From CAWCAL01 sp963695075 (lineage in GTDB: Bacteria; Actinomycetota; Acidimicrobiia; Acidimicrobiales; CAWCAL01), in NCBI GenBank assembly GCA_963695075.1, contig CAVOFR010000003.1, positions 62,001 through 126,000 on the forward strand: 64,000 bases of DNA, written 5' to 3'. This document shows positions 8,743-17,151 of this stretch, piece by piece; the first letter of the stretch is position 1; every line of letters starts with the position of its first letter. The notes beneath the pieces were generated by a model that was not told the origin of the DNA, searched no databases, and saw only the letters and a list, made by a program, of their open reading frames with translations. A program made the position numbers and the translations under genes.

Positions 8743-9192
8743 ATGCCAACCACTTCGGCCACGACCACTCGACGCACACGGCGCCATCTCGGCCTGCTTC
8801 TCGCCGCCGCGCTGGCTCTGGTGGCCACCGTCGGCTGTGACCAGTCCGCCCTCTCCAGCGCCGTGGCCGTCAACGAGACGAGGGCCTCGGTCGGACGCTC
8901 GACGCTCACCCTCGATGCCGACCTCAGCGCCACCGCCGAACGCCATGCCGAAGCCATGGCGCGGGGCAGGAGCCTGTACCACTCGTCGTCGGCGACCCGG
9001 CCCCCCGCCGGCTACCGCTATGTCGGCGAGAACGTCGGTCGCGGCTACAGCGCAGGCGGGATCCACGGTGCCTTCAAGGCCAGCGGCGGCCACTACCACA
9101 CCATGACCAACTCGGCGTACTCGGCGTTCGGCGTCGGTTCGGCCTTGGGGTCCGACGGCAGGCTGTACGTGTCGCAGCTCTACGCCGGCTGA
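8743..9192 (+). CDS. Secreted CAP (SCP/PR-1) domain protein
   Basis: A 149-residue exported protein. An Arg-rich start and hydrophobic helix lead to a possible lipobox at Cys32. The CAP fold follows with its hallmark residues: the Tyr-His pair at 79-80, GENV at 96-99 and SGGHYHTM at 115-121. CAP proteins in bacteria are secreted and of mostly unknown activity; some bind lipids or sterols. The ATG is chosen for the ribosome binding site GGGGAG 10-15 nt upstream; a longer in-frame ORF reaches back into the intergenic region. Confidence 0.8.
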   Translation: MPTTSATTTRRTRRHLGLLLAAALALVATVGCDQSALSSAVAVNETRASVGRSTLTLDADLSATAERHAEAMARGRSLYHSSSATRPPAGYRYVGENVGRGYSAGGIHGAFKASGGHYHTMTNSAYSAFGVGSALGSDGRLYVSQLYAG

Positions 9193-9224
9193 CAAACTCC
9201 GCCGCGCGACGACGGGCATTCGGA

Positions 9225-9863
9225 TCAGTCGATCTGGCCCCGCCGGACGATCACGCTGTCGATGATGCCGTAGTCCTTGGCCTCTTCAGCGGTGAACCAG
9301 CGATCGCGGTCGGAATCGGCCGCAACCTGATCGACGTCCTGTCCCGTGTGGTGCGCGATGCGCTCGGCCATCAGCCGCTTGACGTAGACCATCTGCTCGG
9401 CCTGGATGGCGATGTCGGAAGCCTGGCCCTGCACACCGCCCAGCGGCTGGTGCATCATGATCCGAGCGTGGGGAAGGGCGTACCGCTTCCCTTCGGCGCC
9501 GGCACAGAGAAGGAACTGACCCATCGATGCAGCCAGTCCGACGCAGATCGTCGCCACATCCGGGGCGATGAACTGCATCGTGTCGTATATGGCCATCCCG
9601 GCGGTGACCGACCCACCCGGCGAGTTCACGTAGAGCCACACGTCGCGCTCGGAGTCCTGCCCCTCGAGGTACAGCAGCTGGGCCGCGATGATGTTGGCCA
9701 CCGCGTCGCTGACCTCGGAGCCCAGGACGACGATGCGGTCCTTGAGGAGCCGGTTGAAGATCTCGTTGGCCGGATCACCCATGGTCGGACCGTTGGCGTA
9801 GGGCTCGGGCGAGGCGAACGCCGGCACGGCGAGTGCGGGCTGGGTGCTCGAAGTTTGCGTCAT
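9225..9863 (-). CDS. clpP: ATP-dependent Clp protease proteolytic subunit
   Basis: Serine protease barrel subunit, 212 residues from the ATG at 9863. The catalytic triad is visible: Ser113 in ASMGQF, His138 in MMHQP and Asp187 in SDRDRW. GGSVTAGMAIYDTM is the usual substrate-groove segment. A GGAG ribosome binding site 9 nt upstream supports 9863; an ATG at 9893 would add 10 residues. This is a single stand-alone copy. Actinobacteria usually carry two ClpP genes in tandem with clpX, and neither a second clpP nor clpX is next to it here. Confidence 0.93.
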   Translation of the reverse strand: MTQTSSTQPALAVPAFASPEPYANGPTMGDPANEIFNRLLKDRIVVLGSEVSDAVANIIAAQLLYLEGQDSERDVWLYVNSPGGSVTAGMAIYDTMQFIAPDVATICVGLAASMGQFLLCAGAEGKRYALPHARIMMHQPLGGVQGQASDIAIQAEQMVYVKRLMAERIAHHTGQDVDQVAADSDRDRWFTAEEAKDYGIIDSVIVRRGQID

Positions 9864-9964
9864 GTCAAGGCACTCCGGGGGGGTCGCTGCCATCTGATTC
9901 CGCCGTCTGCGGGTCCGGTCACCTTACCGGTGGGCGGGACCAACCCGGTGCCGTGCGCCGACCG

Positions 9965-10552
9965 TCAGTCGGAGCCGGCGAGGGCGTCGGCGAGGGCTCG
10001 GAAGGCCCGGCCACGGTGCGAGATCGCGTGCTTCTCATCGGCGGACATCTCCGAGAAGGTCCGGCCGTCGCCGTCGAACGGGATGAACACGGGGTCATAG
10101 CCGAACCCACCGTCACCGGCGGGCTGTCGAGCGATCCACCCCTCGACCGTGCCGATGCCGATGACCTCTCTCCCTCCGGGAGCAACGACGATCGCTACGG
10201 TCCGGAACCGAGCGGTTCGGCGATCCGGGGGCACACCGTCCAGCTCGGCGAGCAGCCGCTCGACGTTCTCGTCGTAGGTCGCGTCCTCGCCGGCATACCG
10301 AGCCGAGTACACGCCTGGCGCACCATCGAGCGCATCGACCTCGAGCCCCGTGTCGTCGGCCACCGCCGGCGCCCCGACGTGCTCGGCGACGGCCACGGCC
10401 TTGAGCCGGGCGTTCGCCTCGAGCGTGTCGGCGTCTTCGACGACGTCCGCCAGGTCGGCGGGTCGGGCCACGAGCTCGATACCATCACCGACGATCGCGG
10501 CGATCTCGGCCACCTTGTCCGGGTTGGCCGACGCCATGACCAGCCGCTTCAC
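9965..10552 (-). CDS. rdgB: dITP/XTP pyrophosphatase (RdgB/Ham1)
   Basis: Removes non-canonical purine NTPs (dITP, XTP) from the nucleotide pool. The motifs ASANPDK, ADDTGLEVDAL, GVYSARYAG, GFGYDPVF and SHRGRA are all present in order over 195 residues, the normal family length. Its start overlaps the rph stop by 4 bp. It is the last gene of the murI - MBL - rph - rdgB run, the same order as Rv1338-Rv1341 in Mycobacterium tuberculosis. Confidence 0.95.
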   Translation of the reverse strand: MKRLVMASANPDKVAEIAAIVGDGIELVARPADLADVVEDADTLEANARLKAVAVAEHVGAPAVADDTGLEVDALDGAPGVYSARYAGEDATYDENVERLLAELDGVPPDRRTARFRTVAIVVAPGGREVIGIGTVEGWIARQPAGDGGFGYDPVFIPFDGDGRTFSEMSADEKHAISHRGRAFRALADALAGSD

Positions 10553-11286
10553 GGTCGAGCGGGACGCTCGGCCGGCGGTTCGGCCACCACGGCCTGCTGC
10601 AGGCCGACGAGCTCACCGATGCCTTTCTCGGCCAGAGCCAACAGCGAGTCGAGCTCGGAGCGGGCGAACGCCGCGCCTTCGGCCGTACCCTGCACCTCGA
10701 TGAACCGCCCGGACCCGGTCATCACGACGTTCATGTCGACTTCGGCCCCCGCATCCTCGACGTAAGGCAGGTCGAGCAGGGGCTCGCCCCCGACGATGCC
10801 GACCGAGATCGCCGCGCAAGGCTCGACGAGGGGGTGCTGCTCGAGTTCGCCGGCGATCACCAGCCGGCTGAGGGCATCGTGGAGAGCCAGGTAGCCGCCA
10901 CAGATCGACGCGGTGCGGGTGCCGCCGTCGGCCTGGAGTACATCACAGTCGACCGTGACCTGGCGCTCGCCGAGCCGGTTCATGTCGCAGACTGCCCGAA
11001 GCGACCTCCCGATCAGGCGCTGGATCTCCTGCGTGCGCCCCTTGGGGCGAGCGGTCTCACGACGAATACGTTCCGGGGACGAGCCGGGCAACATCGAGTA
11101 CTCGGCGGTGACCCACCCCTCGCCACTGCCTCGCATCCAGCGGGGCACGTCGTCGTCGATCGAAGCCGTGCACAGCACCTTGGTCCGACCGAAGCTCACG
11201 AGCACCGATCCATCGGCCATCTCGGTGTAGTCGCGCTCGAAGCTCACGGGGCGTAGGGCGTCGGGGGCCCTTCCGTCGGGTCTCAT
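10549..11286 (-). CDS. rph: Ribonuclease PH
   Basis: Phosphorolytic 3'-exoribonuclease that trims tRNA 3' ends. The 245-residue protein has the typical MRPDGRxPDxLRPVSFERDY opening, the GWVTAEYSMLP block, the RPKGRTQEIQRLIGRSLRA helix and the DCDVLQADGGTRTASI phosphate/catalytic segment. It overlaps its neighbours by 4 bp on both sides, showing tight coupling in the murI operon. Confidence 0.96.
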   Translation of the reverse strand: MRPDGRAPDALRPVSFERDYTEMADGSVLVSFGRTKVLCTASIDDDVPRWMRGSGEGWVTAEYSMLPGSSPERIRRETARPKGRTQEIQRLIGRSLRAVCDMNRLGERQVTVDCDVLQADGGTRTASICGGYLALHDALSRLVIAGELEQHPLVEPCAAISVGIVGGEPLLDLPYVEDAGAEVDMNVVMTGSGRFIEVQGTAEGAAFARSELDSLLALAEKGIGELVGLQQAVVAEPPAERPARP

Positions 11287-12020
11287 GTTTCGTACCTTTC
11301 ATGGAGAACAGCGATCTCGACCGGGCCGCCGAACGCGGTCGCGGCCTCCGATGCATAGTCGGCCGTCTCGGCCCCCGGCGAGCAGTGGACGAGGAGCAGC
11401 CGGTCCACCCCGGCCACCCGAGCCCTCTCACCGGCCAGCCGGGCCGAGAGGTGCGGGAGGTCGTCTGGCCGGTCGGCGTGCAACATCGTCGCTTCGCACA
11501 GCGCCAGGTCGATGTCGGGGCCCAACTCTTCGAGGGACCAGCCGGGTCCGGTATCACTCGTGTAGACCAGCGACCGGTCGTCGTGATCGAACCGAATCGC
11601 GAGGGTCTCGACCGGATGGTCCGTCCGGGAGAACCGCAGGTCCAGATCGCCGATCCGGACCCGGCTCGTCTCGTCGATGACGTGAACGTCGAATACCTCG
11701 CGTGGATCGTGCGCCCGGAAGCTGCTCAGCGCGGCCACCACCTCGTCGGTCGTGTAGAGAGGCAGCAGCGGCCGGGGTCGATACCACTTCAGTGCGTTGA
11801 ACAAGACGAGGAGCTCGAGCCAATGGTCCGGGTGGACATGGCTCACGACGATGGCGTCGAGCTCCTCCAACGACTGGTGGAGCTGGAAGTTGCCGAGCGT
11901 GCCGGGTCCGGTATCGGTCCAGACGCTCGTGGATTCGGAACGTACGAGATACCCGCTGCAGGCACCCCCGGGACCGGAATAGGTACCGGAGCAGCCGAGG
12001 ACGGTCACGCTCAATCCCAT
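11283..12020 (-). CDS. MBL-fold phosphodiesterase, Rv1339-like
   Basis: A metallo-beta-lactamase-fold hydrolase of 245 residues. The metal-binding motif HVHPDHW gives His61, His63, Asp65 and His66; later ligands include the Asp in TSDTGPG. The place between murI and rph is that of M. tuberculosis Rv1339, reported as an atypical cyclic-nucleotide phosphodiesterase; the fold is close to RNase Z. A cAMP phosphodiesterase role is therefore reasonable, and a CRP-like site lies 3 kb away, but the substrate is inferred from synteny, not shown. It overlaps murI by 10 bp. Confidence 0.75.
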   Translation of the reverse strand: MGLSVTVLGCSGTYSGPGGACSGYLVRSESTSVWTDTGPGTLGNFQLHQSLEELDAIVVSHVHPDHWLELLVLFNALKWYRPRPLLPLYTTDEVVAALSSFRAHDPREVFDVHVIDETSRVRIGDLDLRFSRTDHPVETLAIRFDHDDRSLVYTSDTGPGWSLEELGPDIDLALCEATMLHADRPDDLPHLSARLAGERARVAGVDRLLLVHCSPGAETADYASEAATAFGGPVEIAVLHERYET

Positions 12021-12817
12021 GTGTACCGTTCGGCCGAGGCCAGCTCGGGTCCGAGGAGACGGCGACCGAGTGCTTCGAACCAGGCTGGATCACCCGAGGA
12101 GATGAAACGGTAGGAGGCCGGCGCTCCCCTTGGCGCAGCCATGTCGGCGACCTCGAGCTTGCGCCGGACGGCGAACGCCGTTTCGTCCGCCGACGAGACC
12201 AGGACCACACCGGTGCCCATCACCTCGCCGATCGTACGAGCGAGGAACGGGTAGTGGGTGCACCCGAGCAGAAGCGAGTCGACCCCAGCGGCCCTGAGCG
12301 GCTCGAGCAACCGCTCGGCCAGAATGGTGATCTGCTCACCGGTGGTCTCACCCCGCTCGACGAACTCGACGAAGCCGGGGCAAGCGCCGCACTCGAGCAC
12401 CACGCCGCAGTCGAGACCACGGACCGCGGCCTGGTACGCACCGGAGGCCACCGTCCCGACCGTGCCGATGACACCGACCCGACCGGATTCGGTGACCGAC
12501 ACCAGGGCCTGGACGCCCGGTTCGATCACACCGATGACGGGAACGGGGAGATCCCTCGTGAGCTCATCGAGGGCGGCAGCCGACGCCGTATTGCACGCCA
12601 CCACGAGCAACTTCACGTCGTGCTCCCCGAGCAGCTTCTCGGCGATCTCGTGGGCGAATCGGCGCACTTCTCGGAGCGACCGCGGCCCGTACGGGTAGCG
12701 GGCCGTGTCGCCGAAGTAGACCAGCGACTCATCGGGCGACAGATCCATGACCGCCCGGGCGACCGTCAGCCCGCCGAACCCGCTGTCGAACATGCCGATC
12801 GGCCGAGAATCCACCAC
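12011..12817 (-). CDS. murI: Glutamate racemase
   Basis: Makes D-glutamate for peptidoglycan. The two catalytic cysteines are present as Cys75 in ACNTAS and Cys186 in GCTHYP. GMFDSGFGGL and GDTARYPYG are the usual N-terminal motifs. It is 268 residues long and starts at a GTG; the next codon is also GTG. It heads the four-gene minus-strand operon ending in rdgB. Confidence 0.95.
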   Translation of the reverse strand: MVDSRPIGMFDSGFGGLTVARAVMDLSPDESLVYFGDTARYPYGPRSLREVRRFAHEIAEKLLGEHDVKLLVVACNTASAAALDELTRDLPVPVIGVIEPGVQALVSVTESGRVGVIGTVGTVASGAYQAAVRGLDCGVVLECGACPGFVEFVERGETTGEQITILAERLLEPLRAAGVDSLLLGCTHYPFLARTIGEVMGTGVVLVSSADETAFAVRRKLEVADMAAPRGAPASYRFISSGDPAWFEALGRRLLGPELASAERYTWD

Positions 12818-13029
12818 GAGATGCTACGGGATGACACCGCCCGGACCCCGGATCCGCGCTCTCCGTGACGGATTGACCGCTCCGGGTCTGGCGCTGATGC
12901 CGTTTTGTTTCTACACTTGTGCAGATAGCCGGGTTGGGGGACCAACCCGGCCGAGACACGAGTGCGCCGTCCCGCGGGGTTGGACAGAGCAGCTTCCCGA
13001 CCCGAGCAACGCGATACGAGGCGAACACC

Positions 13030-14265
13030 ATGATCCCCAGAATGACAAAGCGGCTCGGCACCGCGATCGTGACCCTCTCGCTCCTCGGCAGCATGACGAC
13101 GACCCACCCCCTGCGCGCCCAGGAGGAGCGGCCGGCCGACCTGGTCGGCTGTGGGGTGGACGACGGCACGCACACCGTGAACTTCCTACGCGAGACCGGC
13201 GGCTTCTGGTTCCAGAACGGCCTCTACAACCTGTCGCCCGAGTCGACGACCAACGGCGGCCCGAGGCTCGATCAGCTCACCGTTCCCGTGGGAGGCACGC
13301 TCGCCGCTGGCCTGTACGAGGTCTACGCCATCTCGGCCGACGATCACCTGCAGAACCCGCTCGACCCGGCCGACACCGCTCCCTTCGAGCAGTTCGCGAT
13401 CGCTGTCGCCTACGGAACCGCCGACGAGTCGGTGAGCACCCCCATCCCCGATCTCCCCGACGATGCCCAGTGGCAGTCGGACGGCACCTTCACCGATCCG
13501 ATCCCCCTCCAGCTGATCCCGGGCGCCGGGTCACCGCTGCCGCCGGTCGAGCCCGTCACACCGGCGCCGGTCGAAGCGTCCCGCCCGGGCGCCCCGCTCG
13601 GCCTGATGACCGTCACCGACCTCACGACCGACGTCAGCGCGATCCACGCCACGGTGCTCGATCCGACGCTCGTGCCCGAACCCCGAGCCTTCGGCAACAG
13701 CATCGTCCCGTGGGAAGCGGCGTTCGTGTGCGTGGGTGATGTGGCAGTGACCAAATCGGTCGACGCCGATGCGGCCCAGCCGGGAGTTCCGTTCACCTGG
13801 ACCTTGACCGTGACGGCCGACGAACCAGCGCCGGCGACAGGTCTCCGCCTCGAGGATCCCCTCCCGCCGGGGCTGAGCGTCTCGGGTGACCCGACAGCCG
13901 ATATCGGCAGCGTAGAGGTCACCGAGGACGGGATCCTGCGCTGGACCGGCGATCTCGATGCGGGCGCCACCGCGACGATCACCGTGACCACCGTCGTCGC
14001 CGACGCGGCCGCCTATGACGACTGCGTCGGCGACGGCGAGACGTGCACGAACACCGCCTCCCTGGTCGAACACGTCGATGCCGACGCGGCGAACGACAGG
14101 GCCTCCGCTTCGGTCGCGTTCCTGGACGTACTCGTCGAGACGACGCTGCCGCCGGCGCCCGACCCGCCTCCCCCCGCGCCCACCCCGCCGCCGATCGAGG
14201 TGCTCGACACGACCGCGGCACCTCCGGCGGTGGCCCAGACCGCGACCCCCACCTTCAACGGCTGA
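13030..14265 (+). CDS. Secreted DUF11-repeat surface protein with Pro-rich C-terminal tail
   Basis: A 411-residue exported protein. A signal peptide (hydrophobic LGTAIVTLSLLGSM, cleavage near HPLRAQE) is followed by a ~200-residue domain I do not recognise. One DUF11-type beta domain follows at about residues 240-370 (DVAVTKSVDADAAQPGVPFTWTLTV, then LPPGL). After that come an Asp/Pro-rich linker and a short tail ending PTFNG. DUF11 domains are common in bacterial cell-surface proteins. The tail resembles that of the Thr-rich protein at 33603-34199. The 212-bp gap upstream, shared with murI, should hold divergent promoters; I see no clear boxes there. Confidence 0.7.
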   Translation: MIPRMTKRLGTAIVTLSLLGSMTTTHPLRAQEERPADLVGCGVDDGTHTVNFLRETGGFWFQNGLYNLSPESTTNGGPRLDQLTVPVGGTLAAGLYEVYAISADDHLQNPLDPADTAPFEQFAIAVAYGTADESVSTPIPDLPDDAQWQSDGTFTDPIPLQLIPGAGSPLPPVEPVTPAPVEASRPGAPLGLMTVTDLTTDVSAIHATVLDPTLVPEPRAFGNSIVPWEAAFVCVGDVAVTKSVDADAAQPGVPFTWTLTVTADEPAPATGLRLEDPLPPGLSVSGDPTADIGSVEVTEDGILRWTGDLDAGATATITVTTVVADAAAYDDCVGDGETCTNTASLVEHVDADAANDRASASVAFLDVLVETTLPPAPDPPPPAPTPPPIEVLDTTAAPPAVAQTATPTFNG

Positions 14266-14271
14266 CGGCTA

Positions 14272-14327
14272 CTGGATCTGGAGTCACTCAGCTACATCTG
14301 GTGTACGTGAGCTACTCCAAAACCTGG
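14272..14327 (-). repeat. Palindromic intergenic element, copy 2
   Basis: Read on the minus strand this 56-nt palindrome aligns with copy 1 at 3649-3703, with about 40 of 56 positions identical, including GGTTTTGG, TAGCTGAGTG and CAGATCC. Its stem pairs TGGAGT with ACTCCA. Two stem pairs differ from copy 1 on both sides and still pair (G-C to A-T, and A-T to T-A). It also lies between convergent genes, the DUF11 gene and cysM. Confidence 0.65.
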
Positions 14328-14331
14328 TGGG

Positions 14332-15312
14332 TCAGAAGTAGATGATGCGCTCGGCCCGCTCGACGACGTCGTCGAGCTCGTCGGTCCAGGCTCCGGTCGA
14401 CAGGTACTTCCAGCCGCCGTCGGCCAGGATCACCACGATCACGCCGCGGTCTATGCGCGACGCCAACTTGGCGGCACCGGCCACCGCCGCGCCGCCGGAG
14501 ATGCCGCTGAAGACGCCGAGCTCGGCACTGAGCCGGCGCGTCCACTCGATGGACTCGCGGGGCCCTACCAACCGGTTGCCGTCGAGCAGCGAGTCGCCGC
14601 CCCACTTCTCGTACACGGGCGGTATGTATCCCTCCTCGAGATTGCGCAGGCCCTCGACGGTGAGCCCGACCGGAGGTTGCACCGCGTGGATCTCGATGTC
14701 CGGGTTCTGTTCCTTCAGATAGGTGCCGACGCCCATGAGCGTTCCGCTGGTGCCGAGACCGGCCGCGAAGTGGGTGATGTCGGGGCAGTCCCTGAGGATC
14801 TCCGGACCGGTGGTCCGGTAGTGCGCCCGCGGATTGGCCTCGTTGGCGTACTGATAGAGAAACGCCCACTCGGGGTGATCGGCCGCGAGGCCCTGAGCCT
14901 TCTTGACCGCTCCGTTCGAACCCTCCCCGCCCGGCGAGAGGATGATCTCGGCCCCGAATATCTCGAGAAGCTGACGGCGCTCGATCGACACGTTTTCGGG
15001 GAGCACGATCTTGATCGGATAGCCCCGCAGCCGGGCGATCATCGCCATGGCGATGCCGGTGTTGCCCGACGACGGCTCGATGATGGTGCGACCCGGAGTG
15101 AGCGTGCCGTCGTCCTCGGCCTCGGCGATCATCTGACGGGCGATCCGGTCCTTCACCGACCCGGCCGGATTGTTGCCCTCGAGCTTGCCGATGATCTCGA
15201 CGTCCGGATTCGGGCTGAGGGCCGACAGGTCCAACATCGGCGTGTTGCCGATCAGGTCCATCACCGAAGCGTGCACGTTGCGGCGGGTTCGTCGAGCTGA
15301 AGCCGTGGGCAT
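14332..15312 (-). CDS. cysM: O-phosphoserine sulfhydrylase / cysteine synthase CysM
   Basis: PLP-dependent cysteine synthase, 326 residues. The cofactor lysine is Lys54 in GSVKDR and the substrate loop is SSGNTG at 82-86. The sequence resembles M. tuberculosis CysM closely, notably ERRQLLEIFGAEII and the C-terminal GGWKYLSTGAW. That enzyme uses O-phosphoserine and the thiocarboxylated carrier CysO. The next gene upstream is a Mec-type peptidase, but the cysO gene that normally sits between them is missing. The C-terminus abuts palindromic element copy 2. Confidence 0.88.
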   Translation of the reverse strand: MPTASARRTRRNVHASVMDLIGNTPMLDLSALSPNPDVEIIGKLEGNNPAGSVKDRIARQMIAEAEDDGTLTPGRTIIEPSSGNTGIAMAMIARLRGYPIKIVLPENVSIERRQLLEIFGAEIILSPGGEGSNGAVKKAQGLAADHPEWAFLYQYANEANPRAHYRTTGPEILRDCPDITHFAAGLGTSGTLMGVGTYLKEQNPDIEIHAVQPPVGLTVEGLRNLEEGYIPPVYEKWGGDSLLDGNRLVGPRESIEWTRRLSAELGVFSGISGGAAVAGAAKLASRIDRGVIVVILADGGWKYLSTGAWTDELDDVVERAERIIYF

Positions 15313-15383
15313 GCCGTTTCCTGGGGCGGTGATCCCGCCGCAGAGAGGCCGGCGGGCGATTCTTGACCTGTTGGGTAGGAATT

Positions 15384-15791
15384 CTAACCGCGTACGACCG
15401 CGATCGGCTCCTCGGCGATCGTTCCGTCGACGATGCGGAACGACCGCACGACGGGCTCGACATCCCGCAGGGACACGATCAGGTAGTGCCAGCCGGGATC
15501 GGGAGCCTGAGCGACATCGGTCGCCGAGGGATGGGCGTCGGTGTGCGTGTGGCTGTGCATCACCCCGATGATCTCCATGCCGTCGGCCTCGGCGGATCGG
15601 TCGGCGCGCAGATGCTCAGCGGGGTCGACCGTGTACAGCTTCGAGGAGCGGGCCAGGTTCTCCGAGGGATGGAACCGCCGGATCGATGCCGGGGCGAGGT
15701 GGCCGATGAGCAGGCCGCACGCCTCGTCGGGAAGCCCGTCGTAGGCGTGGCCCACCATGGCGGAGCGGGCCGAATGGGTGACGTGCAGCAC
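15384..15791 (-). CDS. mec: Mec-type JAMM metallopeptidase (CysO-cysteine hydrolase)
   Basis: A 135-residue MPN/JAB1 domain zinc peptidase. The JAMM motif is intact: Glu23, His79 and His81 in HSH, Ser89 and Asp92 in PSATD. In mycobacteria Mec releases cysteine from the CysO-Cys adduct made by CysM. Here it lies 71 bp upstream of cysM on the same strand. Its name rests on this context; without cysO beside it, another ubiquitin-like or amino acid adduct could be the substrate. Confidence 0.8.
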   Translation of the reverse strand: MLHVTHSARSAMVGHAYDGLPDEACGLLIGHLAPASIRRFHPSENLARSSKLYTVDPAEHLRADRSAEADGMEIIGVMHSHTHTDAHPSATDVAQAPDPGWHYLIVSLRDVEPVVRSFRIVDGTIAEEPIAVVRG

Positions 15792-15841
15792 GGCGCGAGG
15801 CTACCGGTGTCGGTCCCGCGCCACGCCGGCTGTCCGGCCGT

Positions 15842-16321
15842 CTATGAGGGTTGGCCGTCGTAGAGGTCGGTCCTCAACGTCAACCCGGCCCCGGGAATGA
15901 TCCCGTCGAACATGGCGGTGACCGAGCCCTCGACACCGATGGTGGTCAGGGAGCCGGACACTGTGAATGGCAGGGTCCCGCCGATCCCGGCCCCGGACAT
16001 CACGAAGATCCCAGCCGCGCTACACACCCGCTGAGCAGAGACCCAGGTCTGCGGGCCGACGCACCCGACCGAGAGCGTGAGGTCGTAACCAAACTGCTCC
16101 ATGGTGACGTCAGCGAAGCTGCTGGTCGGTGTATTGACGATGAATCCGCTGACCGGAGTCGTCGTGTCGCTCACTACCTGATCGACGATCCCAATCGCAT
16201 CGGAGACGTGTAGACGGTTGACGCGGTCCTCGACCGGCCTCGGGGGCGATGGCGTACAGGCCACCGCGACGAGTGCGAGCGCGCCGATCACGGCGCAAAT
16301 TGCGCCCTTTCGGTTCTTCAT
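15842..16321 (-). CDS. Predicted lipoprotein A of a related pair
   Basis: A 159-residue exported lipoprotein of unknown function. The signal ends in the lipobox LVAVAC, followed by TPSPP. The mature part is Gly/Ser/Thr-rich, probably all-beta, with a Cys pair (SVGC and RVCSAAG). It shares a pattern with the next gene upstream: CTPxPP after the lipobox, FxDVT near the middle, a VxC segment and then VCxAxG. The ATG at 16321 is taken because the signal peptide starts there; a longer ORF begins at 16393. Confidence 0.6.
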   Translation of the reverse strand: MKNRKGAICAVIGALALVAVACTPSPPRPVEDRVNRLHVSDAIGIVDQVVSDTTTPVSGFIVNTPTSSFADVTMEQFGYDLTLSVGCVGPQTWVSAQRVCSAAGIFVMSGAGIGGTLPFTVSGSLTTIGVEGSVTAMFDGIIPGAGLTLRTDLYDGQPS

Positions 16322-16455
16322 TGGTGCTTCTCCTGGCCCCCGCCTCGGATGAAACCCGTCCTTGCGCCCGCCGGCGCTGGACCGTCCGACCATACACCCC
16401 TTGGTAGCGGGGCCGAGATCCGACGCCCGCCTCGCCCGCAGGCGGATGCAGTTGG

Positions 16456-16914
16456 TCAGTCGGCCAGGCCGTCCTGACCCGAGACCTCGATCGCCCCTTG
16501 CGTCGGGGGTGCCGCCAACTCGTAGATACCGACATAGGAACCCATCAGCGAGCCCGCGTTGCCCGTGATGCTGAGGACGCCGCCGGTCGGCACCGACGGG
16601 AAGAACCGATTGAAGCCTGTGGTGCCCTCGGCGTCACAGACCCCGTCGACGGGTGGACTCGTGCAGGTCACGTCGAGCGTGATGCCGTCGTTGCCGGGGA
16701 GGTTGCCGTAGCCGGCGGCCATCGACTGGGCCGTGACGTCGACGAAGCCGAAGTCGGACTGCGCCGGCGGGATCACGATCGGACCTTCGATCTCGATGCC
16801 GGCGTCCACGACCACCCAGGAGTTGATGGTGTCGTAGAGGGTGGGCGGCGGCGGCGTACAGGCCGCCGCCACGATCACAACCGCCCCGACGAGTCCGATC
16901 AGCTTGCGAGCCAT
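16456..16914 (-). CDS. Predicted lipoprotein B of a related pair
   Basis: A 152-residue lipoprotein with lipobox IVAAAC and the following TPPPP. It matches lipoprotein A in layout and in the scattered motifs DVT, LDVTC and VCDAEG, so the two look like an old tandem duplication. AAGGGGA is its ribosome binding site. The IS110 element begins within about 70 bp upstream of its start, so its native promoter may be separated or replaced. Function unknown. Confidence 0.6.
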   Translation of the reverse strand: MARKLIGLVGAVVIVAAACTPPPPTLYDTINSWVVVDAGIEIEGPIVIPPAQSDFGFVDVTAQSMAAGYGNLPGNDGITLDVTCTSPPVDGVCDAEGTTGFNRFFPSVPTGGVLSITGNAGSLMGSYVGIYELAAPPTQGAIEVSGQDGLAD

Positions 16915-16980
16915 GGTCCCCTTACCTTGTTTGCAGATCGGATCTAGGTTCGGTCTGGGAGTCCGGCGTTGCCGGCATGG

Positions 16981-17151
16981 CTCAAGGCCCCCTGCACTCA
17001 GATGGCCTGGGGGGTGTTGTCACCGGCGCGTTGGGCGTGTCGACCTCTGATGGGGACATGCGCGTAGATCGCTGGTTCGTAAGGTGGATGACGGCTCGCA
17101 CGTCTTGGACGGCCTCCCGGTCCGGAATAGCAACGATCATGGGAGGCTCCA
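16981..17151 (+). ncRNA. Candidate bridge RNA in the IS110 leader
   Basis: IS110-group elements encode a non-coding bridge RNA upstream of the transposase that base-pairs with donor and target DNA. Here a 5' hairpin can form (AGGCC with GGCCT, or CCCCC with GGGGG). A stem GCGCGT/ATGCGC at 17026-17065 follows; its loop holds TGATGGGGAC. GGGGGGTGT at 17009-17017 is the reverse complement of ACACCCCCC at the right end (18377-18385). About 170 nt is a suitable length. The call is an inference from position and these matches. Confidence 0.4.

Noticed and set aside
13030..14265. LPXTG-type sortase substrate
   Set aside because: No LPXTG motif, hydrophobic helix or basic tail is present at the C-terminus, and no sortase gene is found in the window.
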